A program made the position numbers and the translations under genes. A stretch of 64,000 nucleotides of DNA, from the NCBI RefSeq assembly GCF_026262505.1, contig NC_067207.1:17638082-17702081 (forward strand). Reading direction: 5' to 3'. The stretch is from Trichomonas vaginalis G3 (taxonomy: Eukaryota; Parabasalia; Trichomonadida; Trichomonadidae). Below the pieces are notes generated by a model, which worked only from the letters and a program-made list of their open reading frames with translations, did no database searches and was not told the DNA's origin. Positions 9,177 through 17,928 of this stretch are shown here, piece by piece (within the stretch, counting starts at the first letter, position 1; each line of letters opens with the position of its first letter).

Positions 9177-10823
9177 GCATTTCTATACCATGCGTAAACT
9201 GTCATGTAAGGTGGCATGTAGTCTTTACTTTGTCCCGTTGTTTGCGTATACCCTGAAACGCGATGTGTATGGTTTCCTCTCCCTAGTGTTACTCCAGTAA
9301 CAATTTATAGCAAACTTAACGTCGTCTTTAACATCATATCCTTTACCTTTTTTCATTCCTGACCAATCCCAAAATCTATGCTTATGCCAACCTGCTTCAG
9401 ATGTACTTAAATCTATGTAGTGACTGTGCGCAGGTAATTTCACCTGAAATCGTTTTACTTCCACCTGTTTCCTTTGAAGAGTTTGCACAATACAAAAACC
9501 TGTCGACTATTTGAGTCCAAGTTCCGAACCAAGTACTACTTCTGGTCTGGTAGAGTTCATTGACGTGTAAATAGAACCTATAGGATATAGTGTTTGAAGT
9601 ATTTCTGTCTTTAACGTTTGAAGCTCTGTTTTGTCAGTAACTCTGTTTTGTCAGCTTTTTTATCTAACTCATTTAACATATGTTTTGTCAGCTTTTTATC
9701 ATATAAATCTTGAGCAGTGAATTTAACTTTGTTTTCATCCTCCATGACATAGACATTTCTACATCTAGTGTATTTCATCGTCGTTATGTCATCCTCCGAT
9801 GTTAAACCTTGTGGAAAGTTAGGAGGTTTCCAATACAATGCATCCCACCAGTTCCATCAGGTTCTTCAACCGTTCCTGCAATATTTTCTATACCAACAGT
9901 TGCGAAGAAATCGTGTGTATGGTTCTTATCTGCCTTCTTTTCAAGGCTAACGTTTAAGTCTGTTATTTCAGAAGATGTATGTGTATGTCCAACGTCACTT
10001 TTCCTGTTTAAGGTTTCTTGTAAGTTTGTAATATTTGCATGGTATGTGTATGTCCAACGTCACTTTCTTGTTTAAGGTTTCTTGTAAGTTTGTAATATTT
10101 GCAATGGTATGTGTATGTCCAACGTCACTTTTCCTGTTTAAGGTTTCTTGTAAGTTTGTAATATTTTGCAATGGATATGTGTATGTCCAACGTCACTTTT
10201 CCTTTTAAGGTTTCTTGTAAGTTTGTAATATTTGCAATGGTATGTGTATGTCCAACGTCACTTTTCTTGTTTAAGGTTTCTTGTAAGTTTGTAATATTTG
10301 CAATGGTATGTATATGTCCAACGTCACTTTTCCTGTTTAAGGTTTCTTGTAAGTTTGTAATATTTGCAATGGTATGTATATGAGTCTTTTTAGAATATTC
10401 GTTTTCAGCTCTTGTCACTTCACTTGACATTTTATTGTCAACATATGTTTTGTCTGCTAGTTCAGGATGAGTATGTTCTTTTGTTGCATATGTTGCATCT
10501 GCTCTGTCATGTTCTTCTTGAACTTTTTCAATGACATACTCTTTGTCAGCTTTGTTGTCAACATCTGCTTTCAAAAGAAGTTCTTTTATAGGTTTCTCGT
10601 TTAAAGTTCCTTTTGTTGGATTTACACAGACAGTATGGTTCTTACTGTCTTGAAACAGAAACTCATCTGTCATTGGGTTTAATGTCAGTTTTAAGTCACC
10701 CCCTTTCAATGACTCAGATATCTTAGAATAGTTTGAAAAGTTTGTTGTGTTCTTATTTAGAGCTTGCATAATGAGTTGTCGGTTGTGTTGTATTTCTCTC
10801 ATAGACGCTGTTTCATTTGACAT
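9173..10823 (-). pseudogene. Phage-type fibre protein, frameshifted
   Basis: About 550 codons. Residues 1-160 (from ATG 10823) form an N-terminal anchor-like region ending in Ala-Asp-Lys repeats (ADVDNKADKEYV). Next come six tandem 22-residue repeats (9995-10390) of the form HTIANITNLQETL plus a variable Lys-Ser-Asp-Val-Gly-His, giving regularly spaced HxH motifs. The C-terminal region has YPIGSIYTSM, FGTWTQIVDRFL, TGGSKTI and NLPAHSH, the signature order of phage tail-collar/short tail fibre domains. It is likely a trimeric receptor-binding fibre. Several indels break the frame between 9650 and 10200. Divergent from the next gene with 18 bp between starts. Confidence 0.8.
9995..10390 (-). 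repeat. Six tandem 66-bp repeats in the fibre gene
   Basis: Six near-identical units, each encoding 22 residues with the core ANITNLQETL and an HxH pair. Single-base indels in units two to four disrupt the frame. The left arm carries the same six units (about 2040-2430). Confidence 0.85.
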
Positions 10824-10841
10824 TTTTATTATAGATAAAAT

Positions 10842-11696
10842 ATGCTTTCAATAGAAAAAGAAAATTCAAGAGTTGCTACAACTAAACCATTAGATGAACT
10901 TTTTACTAATGTCGGTCAAAAGTTTGAGACAGAGACCGTAAAACATGAAGGCTATCGTTTTGACTACCCGTTAAGATGGTTAAGAGACCCATCCGTCACA
11001 AAAGCTATTGGCTTTCGTAGAATGAAGTTCATTTCAGAAGCCATACATGGTTTCCCATTTACGGTCGCTTTTGAAATTCGATACTATAACAAAGAAAAAC
11101 GTACGTATGAGAAATTTGAACAGGGAAACTTTTACAAGTGAATTTTGCTTGTAAACTTAGAAACAACTCTTCAAGCTTTTCAAGAAAAAATAAACGATAT
11201 CTATCTCGAATATGCAAAACAGTACAACATTGACGAAGGAGAGTACCATCTCGATTTTATATATGACAGGAAAAATGCAACTGTTAAAATCAATAGAATA
11301 GAAGACCTTGGAGAAGACGTTATATTTCTACAAAATATAACAACTTGGCATGGTATAGATTTTTTGAGGATGTTAAATCAGCCTGCAGAATATCCAGTAC
11401 ACCCGAACTTTTATGAAGTCGAAACCCTAATGGAACATATGAAAATGTTTTTCGACTCAGATGCTATTATAGTTCATGCTTCATTTTCTGGCGCCCAAAA
11501 CTCTTTTTTATGCTTGGCAAATGACTTTTACGAAAAACCTACAAAGCTATATGAACCACCGAGTGGAAGTATTTCAGACTTTCAAGTATGGTTTACAACA
11601 GATGGAAAGAAGAGAATAGTTCCATTATACCATGCGTTTTACTTAGAACTTAGTCTCATATACAACTACTATCGAACGGTAAAAAATATATTTTAA
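10842..11696 (+). pseudogene. Unidentified ~284-residue Maverick protein, one frameshift
   Basis: Two adjoining frames (10842-11141 and 11145-11696) form one gene; the left-arm copy shows that an indel near 11130-11150 split them. The protein opens MLSIEKENSRVATTKPLD and is rich in aromatic residues and likely beta strands in its second half (for example IIVHASFSGAQNSFLCL). I do not recognise the family. A minor capsid or penton-like component is conceivable by size and location beside the fibre gene, but no motif proves it. Its stop codon shares the TTAA with the convergent neighbour's stop. Confidence 0.6.
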
Positions 11697-11934
11697 TACG
11701 GTTGAGGTGTTGGATTTGGTTGCCAACTTGACTGTGGTGCAGGTTCAGGCTGTTGTATAACAGGAGCTTGTTCTTCTGGTTCAGGGTCTTTAGGTATAAT
11801 ACCAACGAACTGACCTACTCTTTTACAATATTTTTGACTCCGTTCCAAATTCCTCTTCCTACGGTTTTTATTCCATTCCATATACCTCTTCCAACTCTTC
11901 TGAAGAAGTTTCCAATACTACTGAAGAAACCCAT
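11693..11934 (-). pseudogene. Small amphipathic Maverick protein with Pro/Gln tail, frameshifted
   Basis: From ATG 11934 the frame gives MGFFSSIGNFFRRVGRGIW and a repeated GRGIWNG motif, then a frameshift near 11822, then a GQFVGIIPKDPEPEEQ segment and a Pro/Gln-rich tail ending at 11693. About 80 codons when intact. The amphipathic N-terminus parallels the 133-residue protein at 7802-8203, so the element encodes two membrane-active-looking small proteins. Function is inferred only from composition. Confidence 0.6.
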
Positions 11935-11963
11935 TTTACTATATGTAAAAATCTAATGTCCGC

Positions 11964-12314
11964 CTAGTCTCTTACGTTTCTGTTGAGTTCCATAGCATTC
12001 TTTAACTGGAGCTCATACATTCTGTGTTTCTCCTCTGGTAGAACATATTCCGGGTCAACTCCTGTGTTCGCGTCATCTGCATAGAGTTGTTTATATCCCA
12101 CTTCGGGGTTTGTATAAAACTCTTTCCATCTCATATTTGCATACCATGGTGGTAAGCCTAACGCAGCGTCATTTGACATGGCAGTTTGCATTTGTACATC
12201 TGTTGGCACTTGACCATAGTTTGCCATTGCAGTTTGTATTCTAACTTCATTTGGAATATTCTCTGGGTTTGGTTGTCCAGGTTGCTGTGCATTCGCTAAG
12301 TTCTGTGCGTCCAT
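11964..12314 (-). CDS. Gln/Asn-rich Maverick protein, 116 residues
   Basis: Intact frame from ATG 12314, opening MDAQNLANAQQPGQPNPENI. Two near-repeats of a VRIQTAMANYG / VQMQTAMSND pattern lie at residues 28-50, followed by a Trp/Tyr-rich middle and a charged helix at the C-terminus. The T-rich, AGATAAAA-type leader before the ATG resembles that of other genes of this element. Family not recognised; the left-arm copy supports it as a true gene. Confidence 0.6.
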   Translation of the reverse strand: MDAQNLANAQQPGQPNPENIPNEVRIQTAMANYGQVPTDVQMQTAMSNDAALGLPPWYANMRWKEFYTNPEVGYKQLYADDANTGVDPEYVLPEEKHRMYELQLKNAMELNRNVRD

Positions 12315-12337
12315 TTAATATTAGATAAAAATATCTC

Positions 12338-12469
12338 TTACGAGTACATATACTGAACATTTGCTGGCATTGGTTCATCTTCATATTCTCTATATCTTTC
12401 TGCCACGTCAAATAAGTAAATGACACAATGGAAAAAACCTAAAACAAGTAGTCCTATTTCAAACCACAT
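12338..12469 (-). CDS. 43-residue single-pass membrane peptide
   Basis: An open frame from ATG 12469, overlapping the end of the methyltransferase gene by 16 bp and ending at 12338-12340. Residues 2-22 (WFEIGLLVLGFFHCVIYLF) form one membrane segment, followed by an acidic tail. The left arm keeps its last codons at 1-58. Polintons often encode small membrane proteins; the role here is unknown. Confidence 0.55.
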   Translation of the reverse strand: MWFEIGLLVLGFFHCVIYLFDVAERYREYEDEPMPANVQYMYS

Positions 12470-13272
12470 TTACTTACCAATAAAATTTCTTTGTTGTGAC
12501 ACTTTCTCCAGTTTATAGGACCTCTCTCATATTCTATCTTGTCATATCTAAACTCATAGTCATGTATGTCCTCTAACCATCTCATAACACTTTCCAAACC
12601 ACTTTTATCGGATGTAAAGTAAAAGCATGGATGGTTATGTAAAACGTCTAAAGTTTCTAAAGAGTCTCTCAAAGTCCAGTCTACTTGGTATTGAAAATCC
12701 CATGTGTTATAGAACGGCGGGTCCACTATAAAGAAAACATTTTCCTTGTTTTTATATTTTTCATACAACTCTGTCCAACGACATCTCACAAACTCTATAC
12801 CCTCAGTATATTTTTCTATGTTCTCTTTGAAAACCTTTGTATAGTTAAGATATAAAACTTTTGACATAAGTGTTTCAATGTCATGAACTCTTATAGCACC
12901 ACTATATAATAGTCTAGAAGATATACTATCCCAGTCAATATACTCTGCTTTTTTCAAAACCTCTCTGACAGTATTTTTCTTATCTAATGGTATACGTTCC
13001 ATCTTACCTATAGGTATCTTTTCTTTCAACTCACTCAATATTTTGTTTGTGTCTGGTATATGTTTGAGACGGTTCATATAGTTGTCGAAGTCATTGCATA
13101 TAATCTTTGAGTCAGGAAATACAGTATGGCACAAATGAGATATATAGAAACTTCCACCGAACAAATCTACAAATGTTAGACCATTCGGTAGTTTCTTAAG
13201 TTCTCTCAATAGAATATCTTTACATCTACTCTTATTTCCAAAGAAGGGTAGCGGTGGTTTTGTAAAATTCAT
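12454..13272 (-). CDS. D12-class DNA N6-adenine methyltransferase
   Basis: A 272-residue Dam-like enzyme that would methylate adenine in a short DNA site using S-adenosylmethionine. The start is placed at ATG 13272 (MNFTKPPLPFFGNKS), right after an A/T leader; an in-frame upstream ATG would add 19 residues. Motif I is PFFGNKSRCKD (residues 8-18), the second SAM-binding part TFVDLFGGSF follows at about 32, and the catalytic motif IV is DPPFYNTW at about residue 184. The frame is intact, unlike most neighbours. It could modify the element's own DNA or host DNA. It lies next to the element's terminus. Confidence 0.85.
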   Translation of the reverse strand: MNFTKPPLPFFGNKSRCKDILLRELKKLPNGLTFVDLFGGSFYISHLCHTVFPDSKIICNDFDNYMNRLKHIPDTNKILSELKEKIPIGKMERIPLDKKNTVREVLKKAEYIDWDSISSRLLYSGAIRVHDIETLMSKVLYLNYTKVFKENIEKYTEGIEFVRCRWTELYEKYKNKENVFFIVDPPFYNTWDFQYQVDWTLRDSLETLDVLHNHPCFYFTSDKSGLESVMRWLEDIHDYEFRYDKIEYERGPINWRKCHNKEILLVSKCGLK

Positions 13273-13367
13273 TTTATATTTAATAAAAATGTTTTTTCCC
13301 TGAAAAGTGACAGAAAAGTGACAAAACATGAAAACTACTCGGTTAAGGTTTTTGACAGATGTTTATA

Positions 13368-13413
13368 TGACACTTTCTCCGGTTTATAGGACCTCTCTCA
13401 TATTCTATCTTGT
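13368..13413. repeat. 46-bp duplicate of the methyltransferase 3' end
   Basis: The segment repeats 12497-12542 in the same orientation with one mismatch (A to G), starting TGACACTTTCTCC. It lies outside the gene, between the methyltransferase start and the element terminus. Confidence 0.75.
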
Positions 13414-13429
13414 TAAGACTTCCTGGACT

Positions 13430-13609
13430 GTTGTCAAAATGTCATGTTGTCTCATTTTTTCAGAGAAGTTGGTTTAACCGAGGGACCGAGGGACCGAGGG
13501 ACCTGGTGACGTAGCGACGATAGACCCTTACTTGTTATACTAAACATCTTCAGGGGCTAGAGGGGCGCAGCCCTGGAAGCCCCAATACCTTTTTTTTTTT
13601 TTTTTTTTT
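13430..13609. other. Terminal region of Maverick family 1
   Basis: This segment has the sequence GTTGTCAAAATGTCATGTTG (13435 onward), shared with the repeat arrays of the second Maverick, then three copies of GAGGGACC (about 13480-13503), a GTGACGTAGCGAC motif, a GC-rich hairpin bounded by GGGGCT and AGCCCC (about 13553-13584), and 20 T residues (13590-13609). It reads as the end of the element, but the matching opposite terminus is not in the window. Confidence 0.6.
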
Positions 13610-13658
13610 AAATAGTTATTATATTACTTTTATAAGCAATATAATTACGATGCTTAAC

Positions 13659-15241
13659 AAAGGTACATTCACTAGGCGATAACAGTAAAATGGGATGAAA
13701 ATAGGATAAATAGCATCCCTATATAGTGCCTAACAATATTTATACGGGCCAAAAAAATTTGGCTAGAGATTTGGCGAGTTATAAAACTTAGAAAATTGAG
13801 AGGGATTTTTATTTTTGAATTTTTTTGGAAAGTTAAAATTCCGATTAAAAATCGATTTCCAGGAGAACTAAGCATCTCATCATATATTTAAATTGATAAA
13901 AATATTAAATAATAGTTGAATAGTATAACAACGTGAAATTATGGCTGAATCTACAGAAAAAATGAACATATTTGACATTTTTGAAAATTCATACGTTAGA
14001 TGGTGACAGACTCATAAACCATACTTTAGCTAAGATTGATATATGGTTTCAACAACACATGGTTAAAATCATAAAAATATTTTAGATTTCAAAAAGATAT
14101 ATATGGTAATATAATGGAACAAAGTCAACAAATAGCATGTTAAATATGTTATAATTAACTTTTTATTAGATCCAATAGTAGATATCGAATGGTTTCCAGC
14201 TTTATGGTTAAATATTTTCTTTTCGAGCTTCTCTTTAACTGTTGTATTAAGGTTGTAAATTTTTGATGCTAGAAACTATGGAATCTTCTTTGCTGCTGCA
14301 TTTTTCTTGAGAGTTCTTGCAATTTCGAATAGATCTGCGCATTGTATGAAATGGAGGCTTTAAAATATCTTGAAAACAGAATAGGACTGCTTTTCCAAAG
14401 GAATGCTTACTTGTAAATCAGAGAGTTTCAAAATTGACAGCAAGATTATCATCATAACTTTCGATTTTGCTGCGAAAAAGGAAGACAAGCAATTAACAAA
14501 TCATTTACTGTTGTTCATCAAAAGAAGAAAACTTTGATAACAACTAATGATGATAAAATCAAGCTATCTTTTAATATTTTAAATTGATAAGACATTCAAA
14601 ATATTTGAATGGTTTAAAATATTTTCTTTTAATTTCTATAAGATATTATCATGATTATATAATAAAATTTAAATTTTTATTCAAAAAGGCAATATTTCAA
14701 ACTTTTAATTTCAAAAATCTTAATTCTGCAATAAGTGTATTTAATTGTAGCAAATTTAATGATCCTTCGTCATGCTTAGCAATTTGGAACTCATAAATTA
14801 ATGATTTCTTCAAGTAAAATTCTGCATTATTTCAAAAGTCAATAATTCTCTAGTAACTTTTCTTCAAACCCTAACCATTATATTATATGTATAATGGAGA
14901 ATAATTGCAAAGAAAGATAGCCGAATTTACTGGGTAGTTCTTGTGATGCGAAATAATTGCAAATTAACACCTAGTTTTAACAGCATCAATATCTTTTTGC
15001 TCTCATTTAAATGCATTCGCACACTTTAATTTTGAAATATAAGAGTTTTGGAAATTATCAAATTTATCTGCTCAAATACTATAGATCTTCATAAGTGTTA
15101 ATAGAATCATTAGCCTTACATATAGTGTTTAATATAATGATGCACATTATACTGGGATTCATTCCTTATTCATCTAGTTATTATAAGATTTACAACCCCA
15201 TGAAAATTTAAAATTTTGTCAAAAATAGTGAATGTACCTTT
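13659..15241. mobile_element. 1583-bp TIR element with 8-bp target duplication
   Basis: Perfect 16-bp terminal inverted repeats, AAAGGTACATTCACTA at 13659-13674 and its complement at 15226-15241, are flanked directly by TGCTTAAC on both sides (13651-13658 and 15242-15249). An 8-bp duplication is typical of hAT-type insertion, although the TIR does not resemble a familiar hAT end. There is no transposase; the interior is non-coding apart from a decayed TBC-like gene fragment. It is probably a non-autonomous element. Confidence 0.8.
13941..14345 (+). pseudogene. Decayed TBC (Rab-GAP) domain fragment
   Basis: Starting at ATG 13941 a short frame (MAESTEKMNIFDIFENSYVR) breaks at once. At 14170-14255 a frame reads DPIVDIEWFPALWLNIFFSS followed by FSLTVVLRL, and at 14275-14320 YGIFFAAAFFLRVL. 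This order matches the conserved TBC-domain pattern (WFLTLFSSxFPLxxVxRIWD, then an IFxxALxxL helix). Stops and shifts prevent any protein. It lies inside the 1.6-kb TIR element, so it may be a captured host fragment or a host gene relic. Confidence 0.5.
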
Positions 15242-15492
15242 TGCTTAACTCATCCAGAATCGCCATTGAATACCATTCAAATGATTGAAAAGTTATTACA
15301 GCGTAAAATTTGTATTTATTGCCATTTATTCCAAAGATAACTCATTGTATATTCTTTGATCAGATGTCTACAGCAGGATTATCATATCCTTTTACGATAC
15401 ATTATATTATACCTGTAAAATTGGTTAATTAAAATGTAAAGTTCAAAAAAATTCAAAGAATTTTTAGAAGCATTTTAAATTGATTAATATAC

Positions 15493-15714
15493 ATGCTTTG
15501 GCAGTTCCTTTTGGCCTACACAGACTACAATGATTTTGATGACTTAGTCTTCGGCCATAAATATAAATGCAAACCTGGTAATGATGCATGTAGATTTCAA
15601 GTTTTCAGCGGTGACGGTGACGTTGCGCTCTTTATGGCATACGATACACAAGAAGAAGACGAACGCATGGGTCACTCAATAATTAGCGTGATAATAATTG
15701 AGGATAGACTGTAA
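15493..15714 (+). CDS. Short unidentified frame, 73 residues
   Basis: An ATG-initiated frame (MLWQFLLAYTDYNDFDD) ending at 15712-15714. Composition is protein-like (mixed charge, Asp/Glu-rich, one Cys pair), but there is no recognised domain. It lies in an otherwise empty stretch and has no Inr-like motif close to the ATG. It may be a fragment of a lost gene. Confidence 0.3.
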   Translation: MLWQFLLAYTDYNDFDDLVFGHKYKCKPGNDACRFQVFSGDGDVALFMAYDTQEEDERMGHSIISVIIIEDRL

Positions 15715-16053
15715 TCGTAATTTTATTTTTGGACTTATATTTCGACATTTTGAAGTCGCTTGAAAGTCTTGCAAATGATTAAATTTGGAAAATTTGACCT
15801 AAGTCTGCATTATTTTGATGACTTAAACAATTCTATAAATCTGTTTTCCTAAAAATTTAAAAAGATATAATTTCAATTTCCCTAAATTTATGTAATTCAT
15901 ATATCACCAAAATATTTGGACTGCATTTCGTTTGTCTGCACCTAATTAAAGTCTAAATACCAATTAATTTTGGAGTTGCATTGCTTTTAATGTAAAAATG
16001 CACGTTTAGAAAAAACAATAACAATTAAATTACAAAATCGATAACGACGACGA
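15715..16053. other. Intergenic DNA, nothing recognised
   Basis: AT-rich, without open frames. Near its right end, at about 16034-16070, the sequence TTAAATTACAAAATCGATAAC occurs as two close direct copies that run into the EF-hand gene's stop. Confidence 0.5.
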
Positions 16054-16326
16054 TTAAATTACAAAATCGATAACCTCTCTATTATGGATTTGTTTAATTT
16101 CCCAACTCTCTGCGTTCCTAAATGCAAACGTTAGCTCTGCATTTGATATTTTATTATCAGCTCCTCCAATTATTCCAACAAAAAGCTGTGCAAAAGTATT
16201 TGAGTAATAATCACTACAGCCGAGCTGTTTGAAGAAATCTTTAACTTCATCCTTATCAAGGAAGCCATTCCCATCATCGTCAATAACTTTGAATAGCACT
16301 TGGAGGTATTCATTATTCTTGACCAT
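16054..16326 (-). CDS. EF-hand protein fragment, 90 residues
   Basis: A calcium-binding protein of calmodulin type. A canonical EF-hand loop DDDGNGFLDKDE is at residues 16-27. A second, degenerate loop (GADNKISNAELT) is at about residues 54-66. The frame stays open about 16 codons upstream of ATG 16326 without another ATG, and the protein has only one good EF-hand pair. It could be a short functional gene or a 5'-truncated one. Confidence 0.5.
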   Translation of the reverse strand: MVKNNEYLQVLFKVIDDDGNGFLDKDEVKDFFKQLGCSDYYSNTFAQLFVGIIGGADNKISNAELTFAFRNAESWEIKQIHNREVIDFVI

Positions 16327-16783
16327 GACAATATTTGTTTTCTGAGCCTCAGAATTATCTCCGAAGATATCAAAATAAAGTATTTCAGTTCAGTATATAT
16401 AAACAAAGACAATACCAAAAAACAATGACGATACGTTAAATTGAAAAATTGAAATTGCGCAAAATCTTTTGAATTCAAGAGTTTAAAAATTAAAAAATAA
16501 ATCTATTATATAGAAACATTAAATTAAATTTCAGCAATGAATTTTGAATATATTCAAACCCGGTGAAAATTTAAAAGAAAAATTGGGATTCAGCATTTTA
16601 CTAATTTGGACTTTAACTAATATAATTTGCTCAAAAAAAATGAAAATCGGTTTTATCCAACGTCGGCAGGTCAGTCAAGGTTGTAAAATTTGAGCCTTTT
16701 ATATTAACAATGATTAATGAAAAACCTGCTAGAGTATGCCCAAAATTCATTAAATTAATAGAATTTTAAAAATAATTTTTTAT

Positions 16784-17371
16784 ATGGCAAACCAAATCGA
16801 TCAAGTTTTTAAGAAATTTGAAGTACCGGAGCCTACAATCTTAAGAACAGAGAAGTTTATCGGAGTATTAAGATCTAAAGCAGTTCTTTCAAAGGATATT
16901 CATGTACTTGATTTGGGATGTGGCCTTGGTTGCACAGGATCAAGCATTATAAATGAAGTAAAGACAGTTACATTTTTAGACGTAACTGAAAAATCAAAGA
17001 AATCTGTTTGCGATATTATGACAGAACTTAAAACCACAAACTATGAATATTTTGATCAGCCAATTGAACAATACCACGGAGAAAAATTTGATTTGGCTAT
17101 TGCTTCATTATCTTTTCATCACATTGATGACTATCTTTCAGTTATTAAAATTCTCCCCAGTCATTTAAATGAAAACGCAAATGTTATTGTACTAGAAATT
17201 ATTGACGATGGAATACCTCGTCCAAATGTTCCTCATCGTGGTTTTGTTCCAGAAAAATTCTGCCAAGAATTCTTAAATAACGGATTCAAATCAGCTGAAT
17301 GGGAGAATTTCGGTCAGATAGATATTCACGGTACCCCACATGATCTCTTTATAATGATAGCCAAAATTTAA
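16784..17371 (+). CDS. Class I SAM-dependent methyltransferase, 195 residues
   Basis: A small cytosolic methyltransferase of the UbiE/type-11 kind; substrate unknown. Motif I, VLDLGCGLGCTGSSI, is at residues 41-55. An acidic strand end (TFLDVTEKS) follows at about 63-71, and the post-motif DLAIASLSFHHID lies at about 103-115. Length is normal for a stand-alone domain. The ATG at 16784 is preceded by an A/T run without a clear Inr. Confidence 0.8.
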   Translation: MANQIDQVFKKFEVPEPTILRTEKFIGVLRSKAVLSKDIHVLDLGCGLGCTGSSIINEVKTVTFLDVTEKSKKSVCDIMTELKTTNYEYFDQPIEQYHGEKFDLAIASLSFHHIDDYLSVIKILPSHLNENANVIVLEIIDDGIPRPNVPHRGFVPEKFCQEFLNNGFKSAEWENFGQIDIHGTPHDLFIMIAKI

Positions 17372-17528
17372 TTTTTCATGATTGGTTAATTTATCAGAAT
17401 AAATAACTCGATAAGGAATAGCACCTAAGGTTACTGAGAAAATGAGCACCGAGAAACTTCCGAATTAATAAAAATATAAATATTCAATGAGGAATAACTT
17501 GAGTGATATTGAATTTTTTAAAAAGTAA

Positions 17529-17611
17529 TCCGACCAACCGGATTCGAACCAGTGACCCCGGGATAACCACAATTCTACAGTCCCATGCTCTTCCAACTGA
17601 GCTATGGTCGG
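17529..17611 (-). tRNA. tRNA-Tyr(GTA) with a 10-nt intron
   Basis: Reverse-strand reading starts CCGACCATAGCTCAGTTGG and ends GGTTCGAATCCGGTTGGTCGGA. The 7-bp acceptor stem (CCGACCA/TGGTCGG), D arm, TTCGAAT T-loop and anticodon stem TGGGA/TCCCG all form. The anticodon loop is 17 nt and contains GTA; removing 10 nt after position 37 restores a 7-nt loop. A tRNA-Tyr intron is usual in eukaryotes. No 3' CCA is encoded. Confidence 0.93.
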
Positions 17612-17912
17612 TTACATTTTCTTTAAAATTACTAGTCTTTTGATAGTTTGAGGAGATATTTCTTCCCAACATCTAAATGAATAGATACTCCTTAATCCTT
17701 GTAATTAAAACTAATGGCAATTGCAATTTCTTGAAATATATGAACCAAGGTTATCCATTCTTACAATCTATTGTTTTCTTTCAAAAACTCAAATGTAAGG
17801 ATTTTTTCAATTCTTAACCGCCCAGCCTTTCTTAATTTGACAAAAATTTTCATAATCTTAATCATACTTTCATAAGTAATATTTTTAAAGGAATTATTTA
17901 AATATCTTATTG

Positions 17913-17927
17913 TCACTTTTTTCACTA
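17913..17927 (+). promoter_or_regulatory. Inr-like motifs before the calpain-like gene
   Basis: TCACTT (17913-17918) and TCACTA (17922-17927) match the trichomonad initiator TCAY(T/A) and lie 2-16 nt before the ATG at 17929, the usual spacing of very short 5' leaders. Confidence 0.6.
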
Positions 17928-17928
17928 A

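Larger units (their letters stand above)
7417..12420. repeat. Right arm of the 5-kb inverted repeat
   Basis: Reverse-complement partner of 1-5055. Its inner edge at about 7416 cuts the gene that starts at 7608 after about 64 codons, so the right arm is truncated there while the left arm continues through the complete gene. The spacer between the arms (5056-7416) occurs once. Confidence 0.85.
1..13610. mobile_element. Maverick/Polinton family 1, inverted-duplicate arrangement
   Basis: The segment carries a retroviral-type integrase, a FtsK/HerA-like packaging ATPase, a fibre protein and small virion-like proteins, which together identify a Maverick/Polinton. Genes at 1-5055 recur in reverse order and opposite strand at 7417-12420. 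The methyltransferase gene and the element terminus follow on the right only; the left arm runs off the window. No polymerase gene of this family is in view. The right boundary is taken near 13590-13610, after a GC-rich terminal hairpin and a T20 run, where AT-rich host-like DNA begins. Both arms have many one-base indels, so the genes are mostly broken. Confidence 0.85.

Noticed and set aside
10171-10383. Frame on the plus strand with repeated VSCKFVIFAMVC
   Set aside because: It is the antisense shadow of the 66-bp fibre repeats.
9995-10390. Regular direct repeats considered as a CRISPR array
   Set aside because: Units are contiguous 66-bp coding repeats without spacers, and the organism is a eukaryote.
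1-13610. Explanation of the inverted repeat as a missed-adapter read palindrome
   Set aside because: Not fully excluded, but the 2.36-kb unique centre does not fit a single turning point, so it was kept as an alternative only.
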